Of a DNA stretch of 64,000 nt, positions 8,849 to 18,738 are shown in pieces (position 1 is the stretch's first letter; each line of letters opens with the position of its first letter). The notes beneath the pieces are model-generated. The model saw only the letters and a program-made list of their open reading frames with translations, ran no database searches and had not been told where the DNA came from. The DNA is from Apilactobacillus quenuiae (GTDB lineage Bacteria > Bacillota > Bacilli > Lactobacillales > Lactobacillaceae): positions 154,839 to 218,838 of the forward strand of contig NZ_POSN01000004.1 in NCBI RefSeq assembly GCF_002994005.1, read 5' to 3'. A program made the translations under genes and the position numbers.

Positions 8849-9358
8849 ATGGAATTAACATTTTTAGGTAAAAAGGTAAATACAGATGGAGAACCAATGA
8901 ATGTTGGTGACCAATTACCAGATTTTAAGGTTTTAAATTCAAATAATGAAATCAAAAATAATAAAGATATCTTAGGTAAAGTTACTCTAATTAGTTCTGT
9001 TCCAGATATTACATCTGATGTTTGTAGTTTAGAAACTAAAAAGTTTAACCGTAAAGCTGATAATTTTTCAAATGTAAACTTTTTAACTATTTCTAAAAAT
9101 ACTGTTGATGAACAAAAAAATTGGTGTGCTGCAAAGGGTGTAAAGAATATAGAACTATTATCCGATAAGGATTTATCTTTTGGTAAGGGAACACATACTT
9201 ATGTTCCTGATATTGATGCTTTAGCCAGAATGGTTTTTATTCTAGATAAAGATGGTAAGGTAGTTTATCGCCAAATAGTTCCAGAAATTGGTTCACTACC
9301 AGACTTTAATGAAGTAATTAAATCTATTGAAAATTTAGTTAATGATGTTGACGACTAG
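8849..9358 (+). CDS. tpx: Thiol peroxidase (Tpx, atypical 2-Cys peroxiredoxin)
   Basis: A 169-residue peroxiredoxin that reduces peroxides using thioredoxin. The peroxidatic Cys is C59 in PDITSDVCSLETKKFN and the resolving Cys is C93 in KNWCAAKGV, so the intramolecular disulfide pair is intact. At the position three before C59, where the family nearly always has Thr, this protein has Ser (S56); a Thr sits one place further out. The start is the ATG at 8849, ten bases after AGGAG; the TTG three codons upstream abuts that site. The -35 of the valS leader promoter overlaps its last codons. Confidence 0.93.
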   Translation: MELTFLGKKVNTDGEPMNVGDQLPDFKVLNSNNEIKNNKDILGKVTLISSVPDITSDVCSLETKKFNRKADNFSNVNFLTISKNTVDEQKNWCAAKGVKNIELLSDKDLSFGKGTHTYVPDIDALARMVFILDKDGKVVYRQIVPEIGSLPDFNEVIKSIENLVNDVDD

Positions 9359-9376
9359 TCAAAAATTGTCTAATAT
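9348..9376 (+). promoter_or_regulatory. Promoter of the valS T-box leader
   Basis: TTGACG (9348-9353), 17-base spacer, TAATAT (9371-9376). The -35 lies inside the last codons of tpx. Confidence 0.65.
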
Positions 9377-9382
9377 ATAGTT

Positions 9383-9627
9383 ATTGATAAAGAAAGTGTT
9401 GAACAAGAGAGTATTTTTAAAATGATGTGAATAGAAAGAAAATTATTTGATGAAAAATTTTCCTTTGTTTTAAATTGAAAGTAACTTGGGAGCTTTCATA
9501 TTGAACTTAAAATAGATATGAACGGGACCATCGTTAAATGGATTTAAGAGAGAATATTATTACTTTAATATTCTAAATTAGGTGGTACCACGAGCACTTC
9601 GTCCTATGGGATGAGTGCTCTTTTTTT
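9383..9627 (+). promoter_or_regulatory. T-box riboswitch controlling valS
   Basis: A tRNA-sensing leader. The T-box AGGTGGTACCACG is at 9580-9592; its variable base is T, which would pair with a tRNA having A73, as tRNA-Val does. It is followed by a strong terminator hairpin (arms 9592-9604 and 9609-9620) with a seven-T tail. Upstream, an apical hairpin (AAAATT/AATTTT around 9452-9474) probably belongs to stem I, and GTA at 9481-9483 is a candidate Val specifier codon, though I place it with low certainty. Uncharged tRNA-Val should stabilise the antiterminator and turn on valS. Confidence 0.9.
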
Positions 9628-9645
9628 ATAATTTGGAGGGGAATT

Positions 9646-12306
9646 ATGTCTAAAGAAACAGATATGTCAACAAAGTATGATCATAATGCTGTTGAAAAAA
9701 ATCGTTATAAAACTTGGTTAGATGAAGACGTTTTTAAACCAAGTGGTAATAAAAAGGCAAAGCCATATTCAATTGTTTTGCCACCACCAAATGTTACTGG
9801 TAAGTTGCATTTAGGTCATGCCTGGGATACAACTTTGCAAGATATGCTGATTAGACAAAAAAGAATGTTAGGTTATGACACGGTTTGGGTACCAGGAATG
9901 GATCATGCAGGAATTGCTACTCAAGCTAAAGTTGAAGCTAAATTAAGAGAACAAGGAATTACTAGATATGATCTAGGTCGTGAAAAATTTGTTGATAAAG
10001 TTTGGGAATGGAAAGATGAATATGCTGCTACCATTAAAAAGCAATGGGCAAAAATGGGTCTTTCTTTAGATTATAGTAGAGAACGTTTTACTTTAGATGA
10101 CGGATTATCCGATGCTGTAAAAAAAGTTTTCGTAGATTTATATAACAAAGGCCTAATTTATCGTGGTCAATATATCATTAACTGGGATCCACAAGCACAA
10201 ACAGCCCTATCAGATATTGAAGTTGTTCATAAAGATGATAAGGGTGCATTTTATCATGTTAAATACCCATTTGCTGATGGTGTTACTTTCGATAGTAAAG
10301 ATTATATTGAAATTGCTACCACTCGTCCTGAAACTATGTTTGGTGATGTTGCTGTAGCTGTGCATCCTGATGATGACAGATACAAAGAATTGGTTGGTAA
10401 AAAAATTGTGGTTCCATTAGTTAATCGTGAAATTCCAATTATTGCTGATAAATATGTAGATCCTGAATTTGGAACTGGAATGGTAAAGATTACCCCTGCT
10501 CATGACCCTAATGACTTTAAGGTGGGTAATCGCCATGATTTAAAACGTATCAATACTATGAACGGTGACGCTACGATGAATGAAAATGCCGGTAAATACA
10601 ATGGTATGGATCGTTTTGAAGCTAGAAAAGCAATGGTTAAGGATCTTGAAGATCAAGGCTACATGATAAATATTGATCCTATTGTTCATGCTGTTGGTCA
10701 TTCGGAAAGAACTGGGGTACAAGTTGAATCAAGACTTTCTACTCAGTGGTTCGTAAAGATGAAACCATTGGCAGATCGTGCTATTGAAAACCAATCAACT
10801 GATGATAAAGTTAATTTCATTCCAAAACGTTTTGAACATACATTTACTCAATGGATGGATAACATCCACGACTGGGTTATTTCACGTCAATTGTGGTGGG
10901 GTCATAGGATTCCTGCTTGGTATAATAAACAAAGTGGAGAAATGTATGTTGGGATGGAAGCACCTAAAGATGCTGAAAATTGGGAACAAGATCCTGATGT
11001 TCTAGATACATGGTTCTCATCTGCATTATGGCCATTTTCAACTTTGGGCTGGCCAAATGAAAATTCAGAAGATTTCAAACGTTATTTCCCTACTAATACT
11101 TTAGTTACTGGATATGACATTATTTTCTTCTGGGTTTCACGTATGATATTCCAAAGTTTAACATTTACTAATGAACGTCCATTTAAGGATGTTTTGCTTC
11201 ACGGTTTAATGCGTGATGCACAAGGCCGTAAAATGAGTAAATCATTGGGTAATGGAATTGATCCAATGGAAGTTATTGATAAGTATGGTGTTGATGCACT
11301 TAGATGGTTCTTAGCTACTGGTAATACTGCTGGACAAGATGTTCGTTTTAGTTATGAAAAAATTGAATCAGCATGGAACTTCATTAACAAAATATGGAAT
11401 GCCAGTCGTTATGTAATTATGAACTTAGGTGATATGGACAAACCAGTTTTACCTAATAAAGACGAATGGAATTTGGCTGATCGCTGGATTTTAAGTCGTT
11501 TAAATAATGTGGTAACTCAAGTTACAGACTTATTTGAAAAGTATAATTTTGGTGAAGCTGGTCGTGCTTTATATGACTTTATTTGGAATGACTTTTGTGA
11601 TTGGTATATTGAGATGAGTAAGGAAACTCTTAATGGTGATGATGCCAAAGCTAAAGAAAATACAAGAAATATTTTAGCCTATGTATTAGACAAAATTCTA
11701 AAATTAATGCATCCAATGATGCCATTTGTTACTGAAAAAATTTGGTTAACTATGCCACATGAAGGTAAATCTATTGTGGTTGCTCCATATCCAGTTGAAC
11801 ATAAAGAATTTGATGATGCTCAAGCTGAAAAGAATATGTCTGCATTAATTGAATTAATTAAAGTAGTAAGAAATATTCGTGCTAAGGCTAATGCTCCAAT
11901 GTCATCATCTATTGATTTACTAATTAAAACTGATAATGATGATTTGAAAGATATCTTCAACACTAATAGACACTATATTGATCGTTTCTGTCATCCAAAG
12001 AAATTTAATATAGGTTCTGATGTTGATGCTCCTAAATTATCAATGACTGGAATTATTACTGATGCTGAAATTAGTATTCCTTTAGCTGAACTTGTTGATT
12101 TAGATGAAGAAATTAAACGTATTCAAAAAGATATTGATAATTATACTTTTGAAGTTCAGCGTGCAGAGAAAAAGCTTGCTAATAAACGTTTTGTTGATAA
12201 TGCACCAAAACAAGTTGTTGATGCTGAAAAAGACAAGAAATCAGATAATGAATCTAAATTAGAAGCAGCTAAACAGAGACTAGAAGATATTAAAAATCAA
12301 AAATAG
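9646..12306 (+). CDS. valS: Valine--tRNA ligase
   Basis: An 886-residue class I aminoacyl-tRNA synthetase. The HIGH motif appears as HLGH (residues 55-58, in [14 protein letters not shown]) and the KMSKS loop is KMSKS (529-533). Between them lies the CP1 editing domain ([19 protein letters not shown]), which removes mischarged threonine. The anticodon-binding domain follows, and the last 65 residues form the tRNA-binding coiled coil typical of ValRS. The ATG follows GGAGGGGAATT. Expression is controlled by the T-box leader directly upstream. A wobble hairpin with T-tail separates it from folC. Confidence 0.98.
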   Translation: MSKETDMSTKYDHNAVEKNRYKTWLDEDVFKPSGNKKAKPYSIVLPPPNVTGKLHLGHAWDTTLQDMLIRQKRMLGYDTVWVPGMDHAGIATQAKVEAKLREQGITRYDLGREKFVDKVWEWKDEYAATIKKQWAKMGLSLDYSRERFTLDDGLSDAVKKVFVDLYNKGLIYRGQYIINWDPQAQTALSDIEVVHKDDKGAFYHVKYPFADGVTFDSKDYIEIATTRPETMFGDVAVAVHPDDDRYKELVGKKIVVPLVNREIPIIADKYVDPEFGTGMVKITPAHDPNDFKVGNRHDLKRINTMNGDATMNENAGKYNGMDRFEARKAMVKDLEDQGYMINIDPIVHAVGHSERTGVQVESRLSTQWFVKMKPLADRAIENQSTDDKVNFIPKRFEHTFTQWMDNIHDWVISRQLWWGHRIPAWYNKQSGEMYVGMEAPKDAENWEQDPDVLDTWFSSALWPFSTLGWPNENSEDFKRYFPTNTLVTGYDIIFFWVSRMIFQSLTFTNERPFKDVLLHGLMRDAQGRKMSKSLGNGIDPMEVIDKYGVDALRWFLATGNTAGQDVRFSYEKIESAWNFINKIWNASRYVIMNLGDMDKPVLPNKDEWNLADRWILSRLNNVVTQVTDLFEKYNFGEAGRALYDFIWNDFCDWYIEMSKETLNGDDAKAKENTRNILAYVLDKILKLMHPMMPFVTEKIWLTMPHEGKSIVVAPYPVEHKEFDDAQAEKNMSALIELIKVVRNIRAKANAPMSSSIDLLIKTDNDDLKDIFNTNRHYIDRFCHPKKFNIGSDVDAPKLSMTGIITDAEISIPLAELVDLDEEIKRIQKDIDNYTFEVQRAEKKLANKRFVDNAPKQVVDAEKDKKSDNESKLEAAKQRLEDIKNQK

Positions 12307-12316
12307 TTTAACAATA

Positions 12317-12345
12317 AAAAGTCGAGCTTGTGCTCGGCTTTTTTA
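12317..12345 (+). terminator. Terminator between valS and folC
   Basis: A GTCGAGC/GCTCGGC stem (12321-12327 and 12332-12338, one wobble), extended by A/T pairs, with a TTGT loop and six T. The folC ribosome binding site follows immediately and no separate promoter is visible, so folC probably depends on read-through. Confidence 0.75.
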
Positions 12346-12358
12346 GGAGAAATAAAAA

Positions 12359-13660
12359 ATGAATTATGAAGAAGCTTTAAATTTTATTCATGGTAGAACA
12401 AAATTTAAAAAGCATCCAAATTTAAATACTATAAAATTATTACTTAAAAAATTAAATAATCCGCAAGATAAAATTAATGGGATTCATATTGCTGGGACTA
12501 ATGGTAAAGGATCTACATTGGCATTCTTGCGTAATATTTTTCAAGCTGAAGGCTTAAAAGTAGGTTCATTCACATCACCATTTTTAATTCGCTTTAATGA
12601 AAGAATTAGTGTAAACGGTATGCCAATTAGTGATAAAGAAATAGTAGATTTAGTGTCTATAATTCAACCAATTGTAAAATGTATGGACGAAGAGCTTGAA
12701 CATGGTGGACCTACTGAATTTGAAATTGTAACGGCAATGATGTTTCTATATTTTGCCAAACATCCGGTTGATATTGTTTTAGTTGAGGTAGGTTTAGGTG
12801 GCTTACTAGATTCTACTAATGTTTTTAAACCCAAGGTATCTGTAATTACTACAATTGGATATGATCACATGAAAATATTGGGTAATACTTTAGGTGAAAT
12901 TGCTAATCAAAAAGCAGGAATTATTAAGAACAATGTAGATTGTGTTATTGGTAAATTACCTAGTGAGGCTTTAGAAGTAATTAAAAATGTTTGTTATGAA
13001 CAAAAGAGCAACTTGTTTGTCCCAGAACAAGATTATTTTATCTCAGATTGCAATGAAAAATCTTGGAAAGAAAATTTTTCATTTTCAAATAATTTAATTT
13101 CAATTGATAATTTATCTATTAACATGCTGGGACAATATCAAATTGATAATGCTGCTTGCGCTATTGAAACCTATATTAGATATAAAAAAAACAATTACCA
13201 ATCAATAAACTATAAAATTATAAGAGAAGGTCTAATCAATACATTTTGGGCAGGTAGATTTGAAAAACTAAATGATAAGCCGACAGTAGTAATAGATGGT
13301 GCTCATAATGAACCAGCTGTTTTAGAATTATCAAAGCTTTTAAAACATCATTTTTCAAATAATGAAATTTATATTGTACTTGCGATTCTGTCAGACAAAC
13401 AATATTTAAAAATGATTAATACTCTTGCTAATATTAATAATGTTCATTTAATATTAACTGAATTTTCAGGTCCTGAAAATCGTAAATCTGCAGCACTGAA
13501 TCATATTTTAGAAGCTGTAAATGCTAAACATCCAGTTAAGTTTGTGCCAAAATGGAAAATAGCGATAATGAAAAGTGTTAATGAAATGTCTAATGATGAT
13601 CTATTATTAATTACAGGATCATTATATTTTATATCAGATGTGAGAAAACTTTTTTATTAA
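12359..13660 (+). CDS. folC: Bifunctional folylpolyglutamate/dihydrofolate synthase
   Basis: A 433-residue Mur-ligase-like ATPase that adds glutamate to dihydropteroate or to folates. The ATP-binding P-loop is GTNGKGS (residues 46-52), followed by GSFTSPFLIRFNERI (the folate/omega-loop region), the VEVGLGGLLDSTNV motif and the C-terminal VVIDGAHNEPAV. Length is usual. The ATG follows AGGAGA, 14 bases after the valS terminator. The valS-folC-mreB order is common in lactobacilli; in many of them radC stands between folC and mreB, and it is not here. Confidence 0.94.
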   Translation: MNYEEALNFIHGRTKFKKHPNLNTIKLLLKKLNNPQDKINGIHIAGTNGKGSTLAFLRNIFQAEGLKVGSFTSPFLIRFNERISVNGMPISDKEIVDLVSIIQPIVKCMDEELEHGGPTEFEIVTAMMFLYFAKHPVDIVLVEVGLGGLLDSTNVFKPKVSVITTIGYDHMKILGNTLGEIANQKAGIIKNNVDCVIGKLPSEALEVIKNVCYEQKSNLFVPEQDYFISDCNEKSWKENFSFSNNLISIDNLSINMLGQYQIDNAACAIETYIRYKKNNYQSINYKIIREGLINTFWAGRFEKLNDKPTVVIDGAHNEPAVLELSKLLKHHFSNNEIYIVLAILSDKQYLKMINTLANINNVHLILTEFSGPENRKSAALNHILEAVNAKHPVKFVPKWKIAIMKSVNEMSNDDLLLITGSLYFISDVRKLFY

Positions 13661-13739
13661 ATTTTTAAAACATTAATGATAAATAAGTTAAAATCGTTTA
13701 CACTAGGGTATGTTATTATAATTTTAGAAGAGATAATTA

Positions 13740-13748
13740 TGATATAAT
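13740..13748 (+). promoter_or_regulatory. Extended -10 promoter of mreBCD-minCD (candidate)
   Basis: TGATATAAT, a perfect TG-n-TATAAT extended -10, lies 52 bases before mreB. The -35 region is poor. A second possible pair upstream (TTTACA 13697-13702, TATAAT 13717-13722) has an unfavourable 14-base spacer. Confidence 0.5.
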
Positions 13749-13800
13749 AAGGTGAAAAGATAATAAGCCAACCAAATGAATTATGAAGGGATGAAAAATT

Positions 13801-14805
13801 GTGTTTGGATTTGGAACTAAAAACATTGGAATTGATTTAGGAACTGCAAACACAATTGTTTATGTTGATGGTAAACAAATTGTGTTAAGAGAACCTTCAG
13901 TTGTTGCTAAAAATACTAAAACTGGAGAAATTGTTGCGGTAGGACAAGAAGCTAGAGATATGATTGGACGTACTCCATCTAGTATTGCTGCAATTCGTCC
14001 TATGAAAGATGGTGTAATTGCCGATTATGATACTACTGTTACTATGTTGAAATATTATATTAATAAGACTATTGGTCATTCTTCTGGTAAACCATATGTA
14101 ATGGTTTGCGTACCAAGTGGAATTACAGCTGTTGAAAAACGTGCAGTCATTGATGCTACTAGAGTAGCTGGAGCAAGAGATGCTTATGTAATTGAAGAAC
14201 CATTTGCTGCTGCTATTGGAGCTGGATTACCAATTATGGATCCTACTGGTAGTATGGTAGTTGATATTGGTGGTGGAACTACTGATGTTGCTACAATTTC
14301 ACTGGGTGGAATTGTTTCCAGTCGTTCATTGAGAGTAGCCGGAGATCGTTTAAACGATGCAATTGCTACATATATTCGTAAACATTATAATTTACTAATT
14401 GGTGAAAGAACTGCTGAAAAATTAAAATGGGATATTGGTTCTGCATCTCTTGAAGCAGCTAAAGATATTGAAAATGTTACTATTCGTGGTCGTTATCTAT
14501 TAACTGGTCTACCAAAGAGCATTGAAATTTCAGCTGAAGATGTAGCTAAATCAATTGAAGAACCAATTCAAGAAATCATTAGTACAGTAAAAGAAACCTT
14601 AGAAGAAACATCACCTGAAATTTCAGCCGATGTTATTGATCATGGAATTGTTTTAACTGGTGGTGGAGCTTTACTTAAAAACTTACCACAAGTTATTTCT
14701 GAAGCAACTAAAGTACCCGTTTCTATCGCTAAGACCCCGCTTGATTGTGTTGCAATCGGAACTGGTGAATCATTAAAGAATATTGATGTTATGAAGAGAA
14801 AATAA
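13801..14805 (+). CDS. mreB: Rod shape-determining protein MreB
   Basis: A 334-residue bacterial actin that polymerises on the inner membrane face and guides lateral wall synthesis. The actin-fold nucleotide motifs are all visible: [10 protein letters not shown] (phosphate 1), [12 protein letters not shown] (phosphate 2) and [15 protein letters not shown] (adenosine). The N-terminal MFGFG is the usual membrane-contacting peptide. The start is GTG at 13801, with AGGGATG upstream. It heads the mreB-mreC-mreD-minC-minD run and implies a rod-shaped cell. Confidence 0.97.
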   Translation: MFGFGTKNIGIDLGTANTIVYVDGKQIVLREPSVVAKNTKTGEIVAVGQEARDMIGRTPSSIAAIRPMKDGVIADYDTTVTMLKYYINKTIGHSSGKPYVMVCVPSGITAVEKRAVIDATRVAGARDAYVIEEPFAAAIGAGLPIMDPTGSMVVDIGGGTTDVATISLGGIVSSRSLRVAGDRLNDAIATYIRKHYNLLIGERTAEKLKWDIGSASLEAAKDIENVTIRGRYLLTGLPKSIEISAEDVAKSIEEPIQEIISTVKETLEETSPEISADVIDHGIVLTGGGALLKNLPQVISEATKVPVSIAKTPLDCVAIGTGESLKNIDVMKRK

Positions 14806-14813
14806 ATTAATTT

Positions 14814-14842
14814 AAGTGGGGAGATTTCAAATCTTCCCGCTT
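14814..14842 (+). terminator. Intercistronic hairpin between mreB and mreC
   Basis: An AAGTGGGGAGATT stem with a complementary arm, including wobble pairs, and a TCAA loop. The tail (TTATTTATT) is a poor T-run, so this looks like an attenuator or mRNA-stability hairpin that lowers mreC expression relative to mreB rather than a full stop. Confidence 0.5.
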
Positions 14843-14868
14843 ATTTATTAAGTTCGGAGGAATTAAAG

Positions 14869-15720
14869 ATGCATAAGTTTTTCTCCAATCGTAAATGGGT
14901 AATTATAATTGTCTGTATTGTTTTATGTCTTGGTTTTATGACGCTATCCATTAGTACTAGAAACAATCGTTCAATGCCCCCATTTATTCAACGATTTGGG
15001 AATGATATTGTTGGTATTACAAGTACAGTTGTTTCTTATCCAGTAAATGTTGTTCGTCATGGATCAGAAAATGTTAATAATTTAATTAATACTTATAAAG
15101 AAAATCAGCAATTAAAATCTCAGGTATCAAGTGTTGTTTCAACTAAAGTTAAAGATCAAGCAATTCAACAAGAAAATGCACAATTAAAAAGACAATTAAA
15201 AATGAATGCTAGTTTAACTGATTATCAAGCAATTACTTCAACTGTTTTATCAAGGACACCATCTGCTTGGCAGAGTCAATTTATTATCAATAAAGGTAGT
15301 AGTGCTGGTGTGCAAAAAGATATGCCAGTTTTAGGTGGCAATGGACTAATTGGTAGAGTTTCAGAAGTTAATACCACTAATAGTAAAGTTGAGCTAATTT
15401 CAGATAACTCAGATTCTAGTAATAAATTTTCAGTTGCAGTTACTAATAAAGATGGTAAAACTGTTAATGGTTTAATTAATGGCTTTGATAGAAATACCGG
15501 AGAACTAATTATGGGCCATTTAAATACTGGAATTGAACTTAAGAAGGGCGATAAAGTGTCGACTAATGGTCTTGGTGGAATTACACCAAAAGGACTTTAT
15601 GTAGGAACTGTAGCTAAAAGTACTACTGATGATTACGGCACTTCATCTAAAATTTATATCAAAACTCCAGCTAGCATGAATGACTTAGAAGTTGTTACTG
15701 TAGCTGCTAAGAAACAATAA
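14869..15720 (+). CDS. mreC: Rod shape-determining protein MreC
   Basis: A 283-residue protein with an N-terminal transmembrane segment (residues about 9-27), a periplasm-facing coiled coil (residues about 70-110, rich in Gln/Lys with ENQQLKSQV) and the C-terminal beta-barrel domain with the usual blocks VLSRTPSAWQSQFIINKGSSAGV and GLIGRVSEV. It links MreB, MreD and the wall synthases. The ATG follows CGGAGGA. Length is typical. Confidence 0.95.
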   Translation: MHKFFSNRKWVIIIVCIVLCLGFMTLSISTRNNRSMPPFIQRFGNDIVGITSTVVSYPVNVVRHGSENVNNLINTYKENQQLKSQVSSVVSTKVKDQAIQQENAQLKRQLKMNASLTDYQAITSTVLSRTPSAWQSQFIINKGSSAGVQKDMPVLGGNGLIGRVSEVNTTNSKVELISDNSDSSNKFSVAVTNKDGKTVNGLINGFDRNTGELIMGHLNTGIELKKGDKVSTNGLGGITPKGLYVGTVAKSTTDDYGTSSKIYIKTPASMNDLEVVTVAAKKQ

Positions 15721-15734
15721 AGGAGGATACAAAT

Positions 15735-16253
15735 ATGCTAAGTCACTCTCCTTTAAAATATATTTTACCGATTGGAATATTAATTGCTTTATTTTTAGAT
15801 GGTTCAATTTCTTTAGTGTTTAGTCATTTATTACTTAACAATTACTATTTTATTCCTCAATTAACATTCTTATGGCTATTTTTTGCGATGTTTTTTATAC
15901 AAAGAATTAACATTAGAATTGAATGGTGGGCCGCACTATCTGGATTGATATTCGATATGTATTATACCGGTATTATAGGGGTATACTTATTTATCTTTCC
16001 GTTGGCAATATATATGGGTAAAAAATTATATAAATTACTTTCTGTCGATATTTTTAGCTCAATTTTGATTTATATTATTGATTTATCAATAATATATTTA
16101 TTATCATTTTTTGTAAATAAGTTACAAAATTTAACCAGTATGTCAGATAGTTTTTTCTTAGTTCATGTTTTGGGACCTACTTTAATAATTAATATTTTAT
16201 TTTTAGTTATTTTATATATTCCATGTCAGATCTTATTTGAACGTTTAGATTAA
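15735..16253 (+). CDS. mreD: Rod shape-determining protein MreD
   Basis: A 172-residue integral membrane protein with five hydrophobic segments and few charges. It follows mreC with a 14-base gap and an excellent ribosome binding site (AGGAGG). The sequence SGLIFDMYYTGIIGVYLF is the family's conserved block. MreD is the least conserved of the Mre proteins, so the call rests on topology, that block and position. Confidence 0.9.
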   Translation: MLSHSPLKYILPIGILIALFLDGSISLVFSHLLLNNYYFIPQLTFLWLFFAMFFIQRINIRIEWWAALSGLIFDMYYTGIIGVYLFIFPLAIYMGKKLYKLLSVDIFSSILIYIIDLSIIYLLSFFVNKLQNLTSMSDSFFLVHVLGPTLIINILFLVILYIPCQILFERLD

Positions 16254-16280
16254 AAATATTGAAAGAGGAGCAATTGATTA

Positions 16281-16952
16281 ATGCAATCAGCTGTGTTGAA
16301 AGGTACTCAATCAGGATATGAAGTGATTTTGAATGAATCATCAAGTTTGGAACAAATTAATATAGACTTAAAAAATTTGTTAAACAGGTTGAGTGAGAGC
16401 AATTTAAAAAAATCGGAAGATATTAAATTAAATATTCGTATTGGTAATCGTTTATTTTCTCAAGAACAAAAAAACACTATAATGGAGAATATAAATAGTT
16501 ATCATGGCTTATCAGTTGGACATTTTATGTCTAATGTTCTTACTAAGGAAGATGCTGAAGCTAAGTTTAAACAAAAATATATTGAACCAATGAGTAAAAC
16601 AATCAGAAATGGACAAGAAGTAAACATTGATGGTGATGTATTATTTTTTGGAAATGTTCATGAGGGTGGTAAACTATTCGCATCGGGTAACATTTATAAT
16701 ATGGGAAATATTAAAGGAATTGTTCAAGCAGGTTACCCTGATAATGAAGATAAGTTGATCATTGGCAATCTACATAATGCTCAACAGGTTAGAGTTGGTG
16801 AACAATACGATATTGTTTCAGATAATCCAATTAATAATAAAGAAAGTACTGTTGTTTATGTTAATGATTTACATTTATTAAGTTATGGTAAAATTAATGA
16901 ATTAAAAGAAATTAATCCAAAATTTTTTAATCGGATTGGAGGTATTATCTAA
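16281..16952 (+). CDS. minC: Septum site-determining protein MinC
   Basis: A 223-residue FtsZ polymerisation inhibitor. The N-terminal domain (about residues 1-100) is variable. The C-terminal part is the right-handed beta-helix dimerisation domain with the Gly-rich repeats VNIDGDVLFFGNVHEGGKLFASGNIYNMG, which also bind MinD. The ATG follows GAGGAG, and its stop codon overlaps the minD start by one base, so the two proteins are probably translationally coupled. Confidence 0.93.
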   Translation: MQSAVLKGTQSGYEVILNESSSLEQINIDLKNLLNRLSESNLKKSEDIKLNIRIGNRLFSQEQKNTIMENINSYHGLSVGHFMSNVLTKEDAEAKFKQKYIEPMSKTIRNGQEVNIDGDVLFFGNVHEGGKLFASGNIYNMGNIKGIVQAGYPDNEDKLIIGNLHNAQQVRVGEQYDIVSDNPINNKESTVVYVNDLHLLSYGKINELKEINPKFFNRIGGII

Positions 16953-17764
16953 TGGGAAAGGCCATTGTAATTACATCAGGAAAAGGTGGAGTTGGTAAAA
17001 CTACCTCTAGTGCTAATATTGGAATTGCTTTAGCAATGATGGGGAAAAGAGTTTGTTTAATTGACTTAGATATTGGTTTAAGAAATTTAGATGTTGTTCT
17101 AGGTTTAGATAATCGAGTTATGTATGACATTGTGGATGTTGCTGATGGCAGAGCTAAATTAGTTCAAGCTTTAGTTAAAGATAAAAGGTTTGATGATTTA
17201 CTATATCTTTTACCTGCAGCACAAAATACTGATAAAAATGCTGTTAACCAAGAACAAGTTAAAGACATTGTTGATGAATTGAAGCCTGATTTTGATTATG
17301 TATTTATTGATTGTCCTGCAGGAATTGAACAAGGATTTATTAATGCTGTTTCTGGAGCTGATGGGGCAATTGTTGTAACAACTCCTGAAATATCTGCGGT
17401 TAGAGATGCTGATCGTGTTATTGGATTATTAGAACAACATCCACTAAAAGAATCACCTAATTTAATTATAAATAGGATTAGAACATCTTTGATGCAAGAT
17501 GATAGTTATATGGATATTGATGAAATTACTACTCATTTAGGGATTAATTTATTAGGTGTTATTTTGGACGATGATAAAGTTATCAGTACCTCTAATATTG
17601 GTAAATCAATTGTTATGGATCCAGATAATCCAACAGCGCAAGGATACCGCAATGTTGCAAGAAGGCTAGAAGGTGAGACAGTACCTCTTATGAATATTAA
17701 TAATTCGGTTAAGAAAGAGGGCTTCTGGAATAAGCTTACCCATTTGTTCAGTCATAAAAAATAA
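16952..17764 (+). CDS. minD: Septum site-determining protein MinD
   Basis: A 270-residue ParA-type ATPase with the deviant Walker A motif GKGGVGKT (residues 10-17), DLDIGLRNLDVVLGL and the DCPAGIEQGF switch. The C-terminus (KEGFWNKLTHLFSHKK) is an amphipathic helix that lets the ATP-bound dimer sit on the membrane and recruit MinC. No minE is present here, which is usual in Bacilli, where DivIVA positions the system. The start overlaps the minC stop. Confidence 0.97.
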   Translation: MGKAIVITSGKGGVGKTTSSANIGIALAMMGKRVCLIDLDIGLRNLDVVLGLDNRVMYDIVDVADGRAKLVQALVKDKRFDDLLYLLPAAQNTDKNAVNQEQVKDIVDELKPDFDYVFIDCPAGIEQGFINAVSGADGAIVVTTPEISAVRDADRVIGLLEQHPLKESPNLIINRIRTSLMQDDSYMDIDEITTHLGINLLGVILDDDKVISTSNIGKSIVMDPDNPTAQGYRNVARRLEGETVPLMNINNSVKKEGFWNKLTHLFSHKK

Positions 17765-17770
17765 ATAAAG

Positions 17771-17799
17771 TTGATTTAATTATTAAATTAAGTTATTCT
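17771..17799 (+). promoter_or_regulatory. Promoter of the amino-acid transporter T-box leader
   Basis: TTGATT (17771-17776), 17-base spacer, TATTCT (17794-17799). It starts seven bases after the minD stop. Confidence 0.6.
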
Positions 17800-17805
17800 T
17801 ATTTT

Positions 17806-18066
17806 TATAAATTAAAAATTATGATCAGAAGCGCGTTAAATGATAATTCATAGAGAGTCTATTTTTCGGTGTAATTAGACAGTTATTATTAACGTTTCAC
17901 GTCTGTAAATTGTTATTCTGAATGTTTATTAAGAATATACCGGTTTAATCCGTTATCTTTTGAGTTTTATACTCAATAAGCTACTTTATGCGAGTAAAGT
18001 AGGAAATTAGGTGGAACCGCGTTTTAACGTCCTTTTAGTAGATTTTTACTAAAAGGGCGTTTTTTA
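17806..18066 (+). promoter_or_regulatory. T-box riboswitch controlling a polar amino-acid ABC transporter
   Basis: The T-box AGGTGGAACCGCG lies at 18009-18021. The terminator stem (ACGTCCTTTTAGTA and its complement, 18028-18060) has a T-tail. Stem I is recognisable: an AGAGAG bulge, a GTCTA/TAGAC stem and a distal loop containing CGGTG, the element that docks on the tRNA elbow. The variable T-box base is A, so the cognate tRNA should have U73, unlike the valS and alaS leaders here (T, for A73). I could not assign the specifier codon; it should lie just after the CGTTAA/TTAACG helix. Confidence 0.88.
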
Positions 18067-18087
18067 TTTAAGGAGGTTGATATCAAA

Positions 18088-18726
18088 ATGCACTATATAT
18101 TAGAAATACTACCGTCGTTGTTCTCAGGAGTAATAACCACATTAGAAATATTTGGCTTAACTCTATTAATTTCCATTCCACTTGGAATTTTAGTCTCTTT
18201 AGCTTTAACAGGAAAACATTTTATAAAAGCTATTTTTGAATTTTATGTATGGATAATGAGGGGAACGCCATTATTATTACAATTAATTTTTATTTTTTAT
18301 GGTCTACCTATTATAGGAATTGTTTTTCCACGTTTTGAAGCAGCATTAATTGCATTTTCATTAAATTATGCAGCATATTTTGCTGAAATATTTCGCGGTG
18401 GTTTTCAATCAATTCCTCAAAATCAATTTGAAAGTGCAAAAATGTTGCGCTTATCTAATTGGCAAACATTACGTAAAATTATAATTCCACAAGTTTTTAA
18501 AATTGTTTTACCATCAATTGGAAATGAAGTTATTAACTTAGTTAAAGATTCTTCTTTAGTTTATGTAATTGGAATTGGTGACCTACTTCAAGCTGGTAAT
18601 ATTGCTACTGCAAGGGATGTAACCTTATTACCGCTAATCTTAGTAGCTGTATTTTACTTAATTTTAACTGCATTGTTAACTTTAATTTTAAAAAAATTAG
18701 AAAAACGTTTTAATTACTGGAAATAG
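18088..18726 (+). CDS. Amino-acid ABC transporter permease (HisM/GlnP family)
   Basis: A 212-residue inner-membrane permease with five hydrophobic spans. The polar amino-acid family signatures are visible near the N-terminus (EFYVWIMRGTPLLLQLIFIFYGLP) and in the EAA loop (ESAKMLRLSNWQTLRKIIIPQ), which contacts the ATPase. Length is usual. The ATG follows AAGGAGG. It is the first gene after the T-box leader, so the whole importer should be induced by starvation for one amino acid. Confidence 0.93.
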   Translation: MHYILEILPSLFSGVITTLEIFGLTLLISIPLGILVSLALTGKHFIKAIFEFYVWIMRGTPLLLQLIFIFYGLPIIGIVFPRFEAALIAFSLNYAAYFAEIFRGGFQSIPQNQFESAKMLRLSNWQTLRKIIIPQVFKIVLPSIGNEVINLVKDSSLVYVIGIGDLLQAGNIATARDVTLLPLILVAVFYLILTALLTLILKKLEKRFNYWK

Positions 18727-18738
18727 GGGGCGATTTTA

